Counted from the stretch's first letter, positions 24,295 to 36,269 are shown. The stretch is DNA of 64,000 nucleotides from Acidimicrobiaceae bacterium RAAP-2 (GCA_001443545.1 LMAD01000006.1:1-64000), one strand, 5' to 3'. Notes: generated by a model from the letters alone, not told the origin. Translations and numbers: made by a program.

Positions 24295-26010
24295 CTACAT
24301 CCGTTCGGGTGCGGCGATGCCGAGCGCGCCGAGCCCGAGGGCCAGGGTGCGCGCCGCGAGGTCGCACAGCGCCAGGCGCTCGAGCCGCACCGCACCTTCG
24401 GCGCTCAGCACCGGACAGGCCTCGTAGAAGGCGGTGAGCCGTTGGGCCAGGTCGAAGAGATACGTGCAGAGCCGATGCGGCGCGGCGCCCTCGAGCATCG
24501 ACGCGACCGCGTCGGGCCACCCCAGCAGTCCGAGCGCTAGGTCCCGCGCCGTCGGGTCGACCAAGGCGAAGTCCACCCCGGCGAGGTCGAGCTCGCCGGC
24601 GCGACGCAGGATCGAGCGCAGGCGTGCGTGGGCGTACTGCAGGTACGGACCCGTATCCCCCTCGAAGGCCAACATCCGGTCCAGGTCGAAGACGTAGTCC
24701 CGTTGCCGCTCGGTCGACAGGTCGGCGTACTTGACCGCGGCCTGGGCGATCTGGGTGGCGAGCTCTCGGCGAGCATCGGGCTCGAGGTCGGTGCCGCGCG
24801 CGACGAGTGCGTCGTCGGCCCGGTCGATCGCCTCGTCGATCAACTCGACGAGTTTCACCGTCTCGCCACTGCGGGTCTTGTACATCTTGCGATCGGGGCT
24901 GAGCACGCTGCCGAAGGCGACGTGCTCGCAACGCACGGTGTCGGGCAGCCACCCGGCTTGGCGCGCCACCGCGAAGACCATCGCCAGGTGCTGGACCTGG
25001 GGGGCGCCCACCACGTAGAGCAGCTCGTCCGCGTGCAGACGCGCGACGCGGTCACGCACCGCCGCCAGGTCGGTCGCGGCGTAGCCGAACCCCTCGTCGC
25101 GTTTCTGGACGATCAGCGGCAACGGCTCACCGTCGCGATTGGTGAAACCCGGGGGGAAGACGCAGCGTGCCCCACCACTCTCCTCGAGCAACCCGAGCCC
25201 CTCAAGGTCGGCAACGACCCCCTCGAGCGCGTCGTTGTAGAAGGACTCGCCCACCACGTCCTCGGGCGTGAGCGTGACGTCGAGTTTGGCGTAGACCTGG
25301 CTGAAGTAGGTGACCGACTGATCGACCAGGATGCGCCACAGTCGGCGGGTCTCGGGGTCGCCGCCCTGCAGCAGGACGACCCGGGCCCGACTCCGTCGCT
25401 GGAAGTCCTCGTCGGCGTCGAAGGCGCTCCGGGCTCCCTGGTAGAAGGTGTTGAGATCCCCGATCGACAGCTCGGCGACCGCCCGGTCCTCACCGAGGTC
25501 GAGCAGGTGCTCGATGAGCATCCCGAAGGGCGTGCCCCAGTCGCCGACGTGGTTGCGCGCGATGACCGTATTGCCGACGAGCCGCTCGGTTCGCGCCAAC
25601 GCGTCGCCGATGACCGTGGAGCGCAGGTGCCCGACGTGCATCTCCTTGGCGACGTTGGGCGCCGAGTAGTCGACGACCACGGTCTTGGCCGGTCTCACGA
25701 GCTCGAGCCCGAGCCGCTCGTCTCCGAGCAGCGTCCCCAGGCGCGACGCGAGAAAGGCCGGTTCGAGGGTGATGTTCAAAAACCCGGGTCCCGCCACCTC
25801 GATCGTGGCCAACCCGTCGAGGTCCCCCGCGGCCGCGATCTCGCTCGCCACGTCTCGCGGCGCCCGTCCGAGGGTCTTGGCCATGGCCATCACGCCGTTG
25901 GCCTGGTAGTCGGCGTGGTCCGACGCACGCAGCGCCGGGTCGGCACCGGGCACCAGCCGGTCGAATGAGCGAGCGAGACGCTCGGCCAAGATCTCGTAGG
26001 TGGAGCCCAT
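24295..26010 (-). CDS. argS: Arginyl-tRNA synthetase
   Basis: Class I synthetase charging tRNA-Arg, 571 aa. It has the N-terminal Add1 domain, the HIGH-type motif HVGHLRSTVIGD, WGTPFGMLIEHLL, a KMYKTRSGETV segment in place of KMSKS, and the C-terminal anticodon-binding helices (DALALV-type DALVARG... LERLALCDLAARTLALGLG). The ATG at 26010 is fixed by a GAGACT box six bases upstream; 17 more codons in frame are not needed. It is divergent from acnA. Confidence 0.96.
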   Translation of the reverse strand: MGSTYEILAERLARSFDRLVPGADPALRASDHADYQANGVMAMAKTLGRAPRDVASEIAAAGDLDGLATIEVAGPGFLNITLEPAFLASRLGTLLGDERLGLELVRPAKTVVVDYSAPNVAKEMHVGHLRSTVIGDALARTERLVGNTVIARNHVGDWGTPFGMLIEHLLDLGEDRAVAELSIGDLNTFYQGARSAFDADEDFQRRSRARVVLLQGGDPETRRLWRILVDQSVTYFSQVYAKLDVTLTPEDVVGESFYNDALEGVVADLEGLGLLEESGGARCVFPPGFTNRDGEPLPLIVQKRDEGFGYAATDLAAVRDRVARLHADELLYVVGAPQVQHLAMVFAVARQAGWLPDTVRCEHVAFGSVLSPDRKMYKTRSGETVKLVELIDEAIDRADDALVARGTDLEPDARRELATQIAQAAVKYADLSTERQRDYVFDLDRMLAFEGDTGPYLQYAHARLRSILRRAGELDLAGVDFALVDPTARDLALGLLGWPDAVASMLEGAAPHRLCTYLFDLAQRLTAFYEACPVLSAEGAVRLERLALCDLAARTLALGLGALGIAAPERM

Positions 26011-26016
26011 CGACGC

Positions 26017-26022
26017 AGTCTC
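26017..26022 (-). promoter_or_regulatory. Leaderless -10-like box GAGACT before argS
   Basis: GAGACT lies exactly six bases upstream of the argS ATG, in the 69-base divergent region with acnA. Confidence 0.45.
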
Positions 26023-26067
26023 CCACGCGCTCGCGCGCCGGCGCAGACGCGCCCTCGCCAAAGGGGG

Positions 26068-26073
26068 CAGAAT
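26068..26073 (+). promoter_or_regulatory. Leaderless -10-like box CAGAAT before acnA
   Basis: CAGAAT followed by AGAGGG and then ATG. dedA has the near twin GAGAAT-AGGGGG-ATG (44965). The purine-rich spacer could instead be a too-close ribosome site. Confidence 0.45.
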
Positions 26074-26079
26074 AGAGGG

Positions 26080-28758
<2,679 letters not shown>

Positions 28759-28760
28759 CG

Positions 28761-28801
28761 CTACACCGCCGTCGGCGTGACCAGCTCCGACGACGGTGTA
28801 G
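28761..28801 (+). terminator. Hairpin after acnA
   Basis: CTACACCGCCGTCGG pairs with CCGACGACGGTGTAG (one mismatch, 11-base loop), two bases after the acnA stop. There is no U-tract, as is common for high-GC actinobacteria. The last three bases are also the start of a TAGGGT -10-like box. Confidence 0.65.
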
Positions 28802-28804
28802 GGT
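28799..28804 (+). promoter_or_regulatory. -10-like box TAGGGT before the 85-aa gene
   Basis: TAGGGT lies seven bases before the ATG at 28812 and overlaps the 3' arm of the acnA hairpin. Confidence 0.4.
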
Positions 28805-28811
28805 CAACCCC

Positions 28812-29069
28812 ATGGGCGACCGGTCCGACGAGTACTTCGACGACGCGGCGGTCGAGGCGTTCGTCGCGCAGCCGGCGCGACCAGCCGACGAGGACGTCGA
28901 AATCGCTGAGCCCGCCAACTCGTCCGTCGAGCGCGGGTCGTGGCGGCGGCGGCTGAACCACTTCTTCTTCGAGAAGCAGCCGAGCCAGTACTCGTCGATC
29001 TCGCCACGCACGCCCGACGGACGTCGAACCAAACCCTTCTTCTTCAACGGCAACGGCCGTGGACGTTAG
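28812..29069 (+). CDS. Hypothetical protein, 85 aa
   Basis: Not recognised. Acidic N-terminal half (DRSDEYFDDAAVEAF... DEDVEIAEPA), then a basic/aromatic segment SWRRRLNHFFFEKQPS and a second FFF near the C terminus (KPFFFNGNGRGR). No membrane segment or signal. It looks like an intracellular, largely disordered protein. The coding frame has normal high-GC third positions. Its stop overlaps the start of the next gene by 11 bases, so the two are probably co-expressed. Confidence 0.6.
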   Translation: MGDRSDEYFDDAAVEAFVAQPARPADEDVEIAEPANSSVERGSWRRRLNHFFFEKQPSQYSSISPRTPDGRRTKPFFFNGNGRGR

Positions 29070-29349
29070 CTCACCGAACGGGGTCGCGCGACACCGAATC
29101 GACGCTCGGTCCGCGGGACGCGTTCAACGGGCGAGGGCCCGATTACGCGATCGGGCGTGGAAGATCGCGGTCCTCGGCCTGCTCGTCGGTCCCTTCGCCG
29201 CCCTGACCCAGGCGGGGCCCGACGCCGCTGGCGTGACCGACCTGCACCGCACCGTCGCGTCGATGATCGCCGTCGTGTTGCTGGTGGCCGCGGGCGAAGG
29301 CTCGTCGCTCGCCTACTACGCCATCGACCGCCGCCAGATGCGGGCGTAA
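29059..29349 (+). CDS. Small membrane protein, 96 aa
   Basis: Not recognised. A basic N terminus (RARARLRDRAWK) is followed by two hydrophobic segments, IAVLGLLVGPFAALTQ (about residues 36-51) and a longer TVASMIAVVLLVAAGEG (about 65-81), ending SSLAYYAIDRRQMRA. Likely a two-helix inner-membrane protein. The GTG start lies inside the end of the 85-aa gene, implying coupled translation. Confidence 0.6.
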   Translation: MDVSSPNGVARHRIDARSAGRVQRARARLRDRAWKIAVLGLLVGPFAALTQAGPDAAGVTDLHRTVASMIAVVLLVAAGEGSSLAYYAIDRRQMRA

Positions 29350-29460
29350 CCACCCTCATCAGCGGATTCGTCCTCGGCTTCGGATGGTGATCCCCCTCGG
29401 GGTCGACAACGGCCACCGTCACCGTCTGAAAATCATCTCAGGCCCCGGGGTCGTCACGTG

Positions 29461-29489
29461 TTGTCAACTGGTCGCTCCCCGACAAGAAT
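29461..29489 (+). promoter_or_regulatory. Candidate promoter of the giant secreted protein
   Basis: TTGTCA (29461-29466) and AAGAAT (29484-29489) with a 17-base spacer, 25 bases before the ATG at 29515, which has an AAGGGGGG site. The -10 is weak. Confidence 0.35.
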
Positions 29490-29514
29490 CTCGTCAGTCA
29501 ATAAGGGGGGCGCG

Positions 29515-32500
29515 ATGGGCATCGCGACGAGAACGGGTCTTCGTCGTGCGACCACCCTCGCCCTCGCGAGCGCGGTCGTGGCCACGGTATCCAGCGTCGG
29601 TGTCGTCATCGCGGCGCCCGCGATCGGGGCCGCTACCCGGGTCCAGATTGTTAGTCTGCGTGGCGCGCCGCTCGCTCGCGTCGAGTTGCACGCGAACGGC
29701 GTCGACGTGGTCCCCGTCGCCCTCGTCGCCCCGCGGGCCACGACGGGTGGGCCTACGAGTCTGCACCTGGCGGTGCCCCACGGCTTCGTGGTCGCGGCAC
29801 TGAGTAGCGTCGACGCGACCAACGGGCGGCCCACCGGCGGTCACTGGTCGTGTTCGGCGCACGACGCGACGACCTGGTGCTCGCTGCATCATCCCGGCGC
29901 CGCTGCGCCGTCGAGCGTGATCGCCTACGTCGAACTCGTTAACCACCTGCGCGCGGCCCCGACTTCACCCGAGCGCCTCTCGATCCGTGGCTCGCTCGAC
30001 GGTGCCCCCGCGAACTCGCTCGCCGTTCCGGTATCGGTGGGCCCGACGAACCTCCCCACCCTCTCGCTCGACCGATCGATGACGCCGGTCGTCGCCAGTG
30101 GCGCCACCGGCTCGGTCAGCTTCGTCGTCCACGACCACGCTGGTGCATCCGCCGACGCCGGCGCCATCACGGTCGAGGACGTCCTGCCGCCGTCGGTCAC
30201 CTCGTGGCGGTCGAATTCGCCGAGCTGGCACTGTTCGGGCGCGCCGACCTCGAGCCCGTCGTGCACCTACCTCGACGCGGTTGACGTCGGCGGGTCCGCC
30301 GCGCCCCTCACGCTGACCTACCGCGTCAACGGACCCGCGCTGCTGCGAGGCCGCGCCCGCGTCGCCGACTCCTGGTCGAGCTCACTCGTGGTAACCGGCC
30401 CCTACGGTGTCAAGCTACGGCGCTCGGTGCCCGCTCAGGTAGCGGTGACGTCGTCGGCCGAGGGGTCGCTGCACGTGCAGGTCACCACGGTCGGGACCCA
30501 GAGCGTGGCCCGCGGCGCGACGGTGAGCGTGGCCGTCACTCACCAGGCGAGTGACGGCGTGGCGAGCGGCCTCACTGACACGGTGATCGTCCCCACCGGT
30601 TTCACGATGCTCACCGAGCACATTGACGGGTGGAGCTGTCCCAGCGGCACCGGGACGCTCACCTGTCGTCATCCGGCGCCGGTCCTCACGAACGCGCCAT
30701 TCACGTTGCCGGTCGCGTTGCGCGCGAGCGCCACCGCGCCGCTCGGCATGGCCATCGTCGCCGTCGTCTCGAGCGCTCGCGACGGCAGTATGAAGAACGC
30801 GGGACTCGCCATCGTCAACGTAGTGGGTCACCCGTTGTCGGCGACATCCGGGGCGACGGTTGCGCCAACCAAACCGGCGATCCCGGCCGCACCATCGACT
30901 CCAGCCGCGCCGAAGGTATCCGTCGCCCGGCGGGTCCTCGGCTCGATCGGTACCCTGGCCAACGCCACGACGTCGGCGGGTCCGAGACGCGCGCACGTCG
31001 AGGCGGTGACCTCGGCGCCGACGCCGAGTGGCGATATCGCAAGTCCCCACTCGATTACCTGTCCAAGTACGTCGCTCACACTCGACGGCTTCGCGCTTCC
31101 CTCGTCCACGTGGACCAACAACACGACGTCCTGTAGTACGACGGCCACGATCACCTTCGGCAGTGGACTGTCGCTGTTCTCTGGTAAGTCGATCAGCGTC
31201 AACGTCACCTATACCGACGCCGCGGACTGGACGATCACCATCGGCGCGGCCCAAGCAGGAATTACCTTCTTCGGAGCCACCCCGAATTTCTCCGGCACGG
31301 TCACCGACGCTAACGGATCCGTCTCGGGCAACTTGTCGCTCGACTTCTCGCCACTCTCCCCCGTCTCCCTCGGCGGCGGTGTCACTCTGACCGGCTCGGT
31401 CGCTTTGAGTACCGGTGGCGGCACCAGTCCTACGCTCAGCGCGAGCGCCAACCTGTCAATCGGACTCGTCAACACCGACGTCGCAATCCCGATCTCGGTC
31501 TCCTATTCCGACTCGACCACCTGGAGCGTGACGGCCCAGAGCGGCACCATCTCCTTCGACCCCCCGGGCACGGCCTCAAACCCATCGCCAACGCCGGTCT
31601 CCATCGCGGTGAGTGGTGCCGTGACCGATACCAGCGGCACGCTCTCCAGCACGCTCACGGCTTCGACGAACGGGCCGGTCGCCATCGTGCCCGGCGTCAC
31701 ACTCGATGGTTCATTGAGCCTGTCATTGGCTTCGGGCACGACCAGCGCGGCCTTCACCGGTTCGGCGACCTTGACCGTGGGAACCCTGAATCTGCTGGTC
31801 TCCTTCACCTACTCCGGCACCCAGGACTGGTCGGCGAATCTGACGCTCGCGAACTCTTCGGGCTCGATCGCGCTCACGTCGAACTTCTCGATCCCGCTCT
31901 CGTCGCTCTCGGGCACCGTCACCTACGGATTCGCCAACGGCAGCGACTTCCCGAGCGTGCAGTGGGACGTCACGGCTTCGTTCTCGCCGGTCACGTTGAT
32001 CGCGGGCGTCGCCGAGCTGAACTCGATCACCCTCACCATCGCCAACACCTGTCCGACTGGCGGCGCACTGCCCTGTCCGGCGGCGAACAACGACACCTAC
32101 ATCGCCGTGAGCGGGAACCTCGCGCTGACCTTCAGCCCCCTGTCGACCCAGAACCTCACCTTCAGTGCGTTCTACGACCTCACCACCAAGGCCTTCGACC
32201 TGGCGGCCACGATGCCCGGACCGATTACCGTCGTGACGAACGTGCTCACCATCTCGAACCCGACCTTCGAGCTCTCCTACAACGATCCGACGTTCGCCAC
32301 CCCGGGCAGCGCCGTCGGACTCAACGGGCTCGGCGCCACGTCGGGCTTCCAACTCCTGGTGAGCGGGACGGTGAGTCTCAGCTTCGCCGGCACCTCGCTC
32401 AACACCACCGTCAGCCTGGTCTACGACACCAACGGGCTAGCCGTGGTCGCCGACTTCACGCCGTCCTTCGATCTCGGCTCGACGGGCGCCTCGATCAACA

Positions 32501-34458
32501 CCATCGCCTACGTCACCTCGGCGGCCACGATGACCCTGAATGGGATCAGCGTCAACGTCCCCGCGAACACGTTCGTCCTCGGCGGCTCGCTCAGCCTGCC
32601 GTCCTTCATCTCGACCTTCCTCAGCCAGACGTCCTCGATCTCGGTCTACGTCACCTACACCTCGGCGAGCGACTTCTCGGTCAACGCCGTCTTCCCGATG
32701 AGCGTGCCGGTGAGCGCCTCGTCGGAGTTCTCGTTCGCCTTCGGCGACCTCTCGTTGTCGGCGGGGGTCTCGGGCGGCAACCCCTTCATCACGCTGTCCG
32801 AGTCGGGCACCCTCACCATCAGTGGCTCCGCCGCCGGGGGGAGCGTCCAGCAAGTCGCCGTGACCCTCGCACTCGGTTACCAGCCGTCGACGAGCACCCT
32901 GACCTTCTCCATCGCCGGGAGCGGCGTAAACGGCGCGCCGGCGTGGCAGAACGCCTTCGGGTACCCGGGTCTCGACATCACCACCATCGGCATTCAAGCC
33001 GGCGTGACGTTGGTCGCCCCGATTCCGCTACCCAGTTTCGGCTTCACGGCCTCGGGCACGCTGCCAGCCTCGATCACCAGTGACCTCGGCATCGGCACGG
33101 GCCAGTCCGTGCCGCTCTCGTTCACCATGAACATTTCCGCGTCGAGCCCCTGTCTCGCGGTGGCGATCGGGAACCCCGCTCCCAACGCCCCGACCGTGGT
33201 GGACATCGGCAGCGGTGTGCTCACTGCGAGCTACGCCACCTTTGTCGCCGCGCCGAGCGGCTGCACGGTCGCGGGCACGACCGTCAATCCCGGCTTCGCT
33301 ATCGGGTTCCACGGCTCATTCGTCGGCGTCGCAGTGACCTTCGACGCGACCCTCCAGGTCAGCCCGTTCACCTTCTCGGGTTCGGCGACGGTCCAGGGAT
33401 TCGCGGTCGGACCCTTCACCCTCCAGGACGCCTCGGTGAACGTCACGATTGGCACGTCCTTCTCGCTCAGCTTCTCGGGTGGGATCCAAGTCCTCGGTCC
33501 GAGCAATCAGGTCCAGGTCCAGGGCTCGATCAACTCGAGCGGTGACGTCAACCTTTCGGGAACGGCCAACGTCACCCTCTCGGGCTTCAGCATGTCCATG
33601 TCCGTGCACGCCCGGACCTTCGACTTCAACTTCTTCGGCTTCGGGGCCCAGAAATTCACCGCGGTGACCGCGAACGCGTCGCTCGACGTGCTCGGATCGA
33701 CCGTCTCCATTGCGGGGAACTTCGGCCCGGCGACTGGCGGCGGCGTCCAAGCCACGCTGACGGGCAACGCCTCGTTCAACCCCGGGGGTTACAACCTCGG
33801 CAATCTCAACTTCGCGCTCACGCTCAGCCCCCAGCAGCAATCGCTCACGGTAAGCGGCAACGTCGACCTCGGCGGTGTCTTCCAGGGGTCGCTCAGCGGT
33901 GCGCTCAACGCGGTCAATGGGTCGGTGGGCTTCAATCTCAGCGTCGCGGCCTCGTTCCAGATGGGGTCCCAGGTCGCGGTGAGCGGCACGCTCTCGATCG
34001 GCAACTGCACCGGTGCGTGCACGACGCTCACGTCCCTCGGGGCGTCAGTGAGCGGAAGCTTCACGTGGGCCGGTCGCACCTACTCCTTCGCCTCGGTGTC
34101 GGTCGCGCCATCGTGGAGCTTCGCGGTGTCCTCGAGCGGCTACGTCAACGCCCAGTCCGGCGTGATCAACACGGGGCTCGTCGAGTACAGCGCCTCCTTC
34201 GTCGGCAACTACTACGTCTCGATCTCGAGTTCGTCGCCCTACGTCTCGGTGAGTAGCGCCTTCAACGCCGAGGTCCAGAGCCGGGGCGGAACAGTCCAGA
34301 CCCACTGCACCGGCGACTGGCGTCCCTGGACGTGGCACTGCGACAGCTATGTCGCCTGGGGCGGCTGGTACAACCTGGTCTCGGTGGGAGCCTCGGTAGA
34401 CACCAACGGCGTCTTCTCGGCCACCTACCTGGGTCGTACCTACACGGTGCAGATCTGA
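29515..34458 (+). CDS. Giant secreted repeat protein (1647 aa)
   Basis: Exported protein with a cleavable signal (basic MGIATRTGLRR, hydrophobic core, cleavage near residue 39-41). Residues about 175-330 resemble DUF11-type surface repeats (VEDVLPPSVTSWRS... WHCSG). From about residue 500 on it is Ser/Thr/Gly-rich with few charges and a unit of about 100 residues marked by Y-x(5-7)-[WF]-[ST] strands, e.g. VTYTDAADWTITI (~561), VSYSDSTTWSV (~661), FTYSGTQDWSA (~763) and VTYTSASDFSV (~1042). The C-terminus is Trp-rich (WRPWTWHC). No LPXTG anchor or transmembrane tail is seen. Probably an adhesin, sheath or S-layer-like protein. Its stop overlaps the next start (TGATG). Confidence 0.85.
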   Translation: MGIATRTGLRRATTLALASAVVATVSSVGVVIAAPAIGAATRVQIVSLRGAPLARVELHANGVDVVPVALVAPRATTGGPTSLHLAVPHGFVVAALSSVDATNGRPTGGHWSCSAHDATTWCSLHHPGAAAPSSVIAYVELVNHLRAAPTSPERLSIRGSLDGAPANSLAVPVSVGPTNLPTLSLDRSMTPVVASGATGSVSFVVHDHAGASADAGAITVEDVLPPSVTSWRSNSPSWHCSGAPTSSPSCTYLDAVDVGGSAAPLTLTYRVNGPALLRGRARVADSWSSSLVVTGPYGVKLRRSVPAQVAVTSSAEGSLHVQVTTVGTQSVARGATVSVAVTHQASDGVASGLTDTVIVPTGFTMLTEHIDGWSCPSGTGTLTCRHPAPVLTNAPFTLPVALRASATAPLGMAIVAVVSSARDGSMKNAGLAIVNVVGHPLSATSGATVAPTKPAIPAAPSTPAAPKVSVARRVLGSIGTLANATTSAGPRRAHVEAVTSAPTPSGDIASPHSITCPSTSLTLDGFALPSSTWTNNTTSCSTTATITFGSGLSLFSGKSISVNVTYTDAADWTITIGAAQAGITFFGATPNFSGTVTDANGSVSGNLSLDFSPLSPVSLGGGVTLTGSVALSTGGGTSPTLSASANLSIGLVNTDVAIPISVSYSDSTTWSVTAQSGTISFDPPGTASNPSPTPVSIAVSGAVTDTSGTLSSTLTASTNGPVAIVPGVTLDGSLSLSLASGTTSAAFTGSATLTVGTLNLLVSFTYSGTQDWSANLTLANSSGSIALTSNFSIPLSSLSGTVTYGFANGSDFPSVQWDVTASFSPVTLIAGVAELNSITLTIANTCPTGGALPCPAANNDTYIAVSGNLALTFSPLSTQNLTFSAFYDLTTKAFDLAATMPGPITVVTNVLTISNPTFELSYNDPTFATPGSAVGLNGLGATSGFQLLVSGTVSLSFAGTSLNTTVSLVYDTNGLAVVADFTPSFDLGSTGASINTIAYVTSAATMTLNGISVNVPANTFVLGGSLSLPSFISTFLSQTSSISVYVTYTSASDFSVNAVFPMSVPVSASSEFSFAFGDLSLSAGVSGGNPFITLSESGTLTISGSAAGGSVQQVAVTLALGYQPSTSTLTFSIAGSGVNGAPAWQNAFGYPGLDITTIGIQAGVTLVAPIPLPSFGFTASGTLPASITSDLGIGTGQSVPLSFTMNISASSPCLAVAIGNPAPNAPTVVDIGSGVLTASYATFVAAPSGCTVAGTTVNPGFAIGFHGSFVGVAVTFDATLQVSPFTFSGSATVQGFAVGPFTLQDASVNVTIGTSFSLSFSGGIQVLGPSNQVQVQGSINSSGDVNLSGTANVTLSGFSMSMSVHARTFDFNFFGFGAQKFTAVTANASLDVLGSTVSIAGNFGPATGGGVQATLTGNASFNPGGYNLGNLNFALTLSPQQQSLTVSGNVDLGGVFQGSLSGALNAVNGSVGFNLSVAASFQMGSQVAVSGTLSIGNCTGACTTLTSLGASVSGSFTWAGRTYSFASVSVAPSWSFAVSSSGYVNAQSGVINTGLVEYSASFVGNYYVSISSSSPYVSVSSAFNAEVQSRGGTVQTHCTGDWRPWTWHCDSYVAWGGWYNLVSVGASVDTNGVFSATYLGRTYTVQI

Positions 34459-35720
34459 TGCGCGCGCCTCGACTGGCCGGCGCCCTCGTGATGGCGGTCA
34501 CGCTCCTCACCGGCGCCATGGCCGCGAGCGCGTCGCCGTTGCACCTCACGGCCTCCACCAAAGGCACGACGGTCACCCTCACGTGGAACGCGATGAGCGG
34601 CCCCGTGATCGGTTACGCCGTCGAACGCTCCACGAACGGCAAGACCTTCGTCCCCGCGCGCAACGTTCTCACCACGAGTACGACCTTCACCGGGCTGCGC
34701 GCCGGCGTCGCCTACGACTTCGTCGTCGACGCAATCGACCGTGGCGCCTCCACCAACGAGATCCGGGTCGCGGCCACCTCCAACGTCGTCGTCATCACGC
34801 CCCTCGGCGCCCCACAACCGCCGACGTCGGTTTCGCTTCGAGCGCGCGTGGGCGGTGCCCTAGTCACCTTCCGCGCACCCCGCTCCAACGGCGGGCTTCC
34901 GGTGCTCGCCTACCGCGCCGTCGCCTCGCCGTCGGGTCGATCCTGCCGACTGGTCTCGACGAAAGCGGACCTGGGCGCCGACCCCACTGGGCCGACGCTC
35001 TCGTGCGTACTCAGCGGGCTGCGAAACGGCGTCCACTACCGCGTGCGGGTCACCGACACCACCCGGTACGCCACGAGCCGGCCGTCACCGTGGTCGAACG
35101 TCGTCACGCCCGGACGGATCCCCAGCCCGCCGACCGGTGTGGCAGCGGTCCCGCTCGAACAGTCGGCGGGCGTCAGCTGGCACTCCGCCTTCGGCGGCGG
35201 TTCACCGGTCACCGGCTACGTCGCGACCGCTGAACCGGGTGGCGCGACCTGTTCGACGCGCGCGAGCGCTCGCCAGCCCGCCGGCGACACCTGCGTCATC
35301 AGCGGGCTCACCGACTCCCTCAGTTACACCGTGACGGTGGCGGCGACCAACGCTGTCGGGACCTCGAAGCCCTCGGGCACCGCCGTCGTCGTCCCCGACC
35401 CGCTCAACACGACCACGATCGGACCCTTCGCGAACGGATCGGCCGAGCTCACGAGTTCGCTGCAGTCCTCGGTCACCGACCTCGCCCAGGCCATCGTGCT
35501 CAGCGGGGCCACCTACGTCTCACTGCAGGGCTTCGCGAACGACCTCAGTGGCGGCGCGGCGGCCACCCTCGCGAACCAGCGCGCCCGGACCGTGGCGACG
35601 GCATTGACGCTCGCGCTGGCGAGTGACGGTTCGACGTCGGTGACGGTCCAGGTCATCGGTCCAGGGGGCGCGGCGGCGAACCCCGCCAACGCCACCAGCG
35701 TGGTCGCGACTTCGAGTTAG
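34458..35720 (+). CDS. Secreted FN3-repeat protein with OmpA-like C-terminus
   Basis: 420 aa, with a signal peptide (to about residue 26, ASAS), three fibronectin-III-like domains (about 30-118, 120-220, 225-315; each with an LTW/ITF-type strand and a Y-x-[VF]-x-V strand) and a C-terminal ~97-residue domain resembling OmpA_C: FANGSAELTSSLQ, VSLQGFAND and LANQRARTVATAL. OmpA-like domains bind peptidoglycan, so it may hold a partner at the wall. The ATG overlaps the stop of the giant protein, strongly suggesting joint function. It ends tail to tail with the PsiE-like gene, the stop codons overlapping. Confidence 0.8.
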   Translation: MRAPRLAGALVMAVTLLTGAMAASASPLHLTASTKGTTVTLTWNAMSGPVIGYAVERSTNGKTFVPARNVLTTSTTFTGLRAGVAYDFVVDAIDRGASTNEIRVAATSNVVVITPLGAPQPPTSVSLRARVGGALVTFRAPRSNGGLPVLAYRAVASPSGRSCRLVSTKADLGADPTGPTLSCVLSGLRNGVHYRVRVTDTTRYATSRPSPWSNVVTPGRIPSPPTGVAAVPLEQSAGVSWHSAFGGGSPVTGYVATAEPGGATCSTRASARQPAGDTCVISGLTDSLSYTVTVAATNAVGTSKPSGTAVVVPDPLNTTTIGPFANGSAELTSSLQSSVTDLAQAIVLSGATYVSLQGFANDLSGGAAATLANQRARTVATALTLALASDGSTSVTVQVIGPGGAAANPANATSVVATSS

Positions 35721-36235
35721 TCGACGCCGCGGCGCGACGGTTCGTCACCCGACGACGTGTCGGCGGCGTCGCCGGCACCGTCGAGACTGGTGCGAAGCAG
35801 GTTCAAGCCCACGAGCAAGAACACCACCACGCCCACGCCGACGCCGACCGAGATCAACGTGTTCGAAAAATCACGTTCACTCAACTGTCCGCCGATGGTG
35901 AGGTGCGCCGAGGCACTGAGGATGTCCCGCACGCCCGCGAGCACGCCGATTTCGAGGAAGGGTCGCACCGGGAACGACGCCGAGCGCAATCGACCAAAGA
36001 CCGTGTGGGCGATGTCGAGCAGGATGACCACGACGAGGATGCCGTCGATGGCGCTGATCACGACGCCCGCGAAGGAACCCTGGTGACGGAGGAACTCGAC
36101 GACGGTGCGCACGAGCACCACGCCGGCCACGAGCAGCAGACTCGCCACGATCGCGTACTCCACGATGACGATGGCCCAGCGTAAACACCAGTCGGGCAGG
36201 TGGTCCTCGGCGTTGGCGTCGGGGAAGGTGCGCAT
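35717..36235 (-). CDS. PsiE-like membrane protein
   Basis: 172 aa with four hydrophobic segments (about residues 18-45, 57-75, 90-110 as a re-entrant stretch and 125-148) and polar tails. The arrangement and IDGILVVVILLDIAHTVFG resemble the phosphate-starvation-inducible PsiE family, whose function is unknown. A TAGGGT box lies eight bases before its ATG. The stop overlaps that of the FN3/OmpA-like gene. Confidence 0.62.
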   Translation of the reverse strand: MRTFPDANAEDHLPDWCLRWAIVIVEYAIVASLLLVAGVVLVRTVVEFLRHQGSFAGVVISAIDGILVVVILLDIAHTVFGRLRSASFPVRPFLEIGVLAGVRDILSASAHLTIGGQLSERDFSNTLISVGVGVGVVVFLLVGLNLLRTSLDGAGDAADTSSGDEPSRRGVD

Positions 36236-36269
36236 GACAGGGAACCCTAGTGGCCGCTGGAGCGCTTCG

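Noticed and set aside
24628..25968. 446-codon open frame on the plus strand opposite argS
   Set aside because: It is the complement of a strongly conserved synthetase; long antisense frames are expected from GC-rich codon use. The protein has no recognisable motif.
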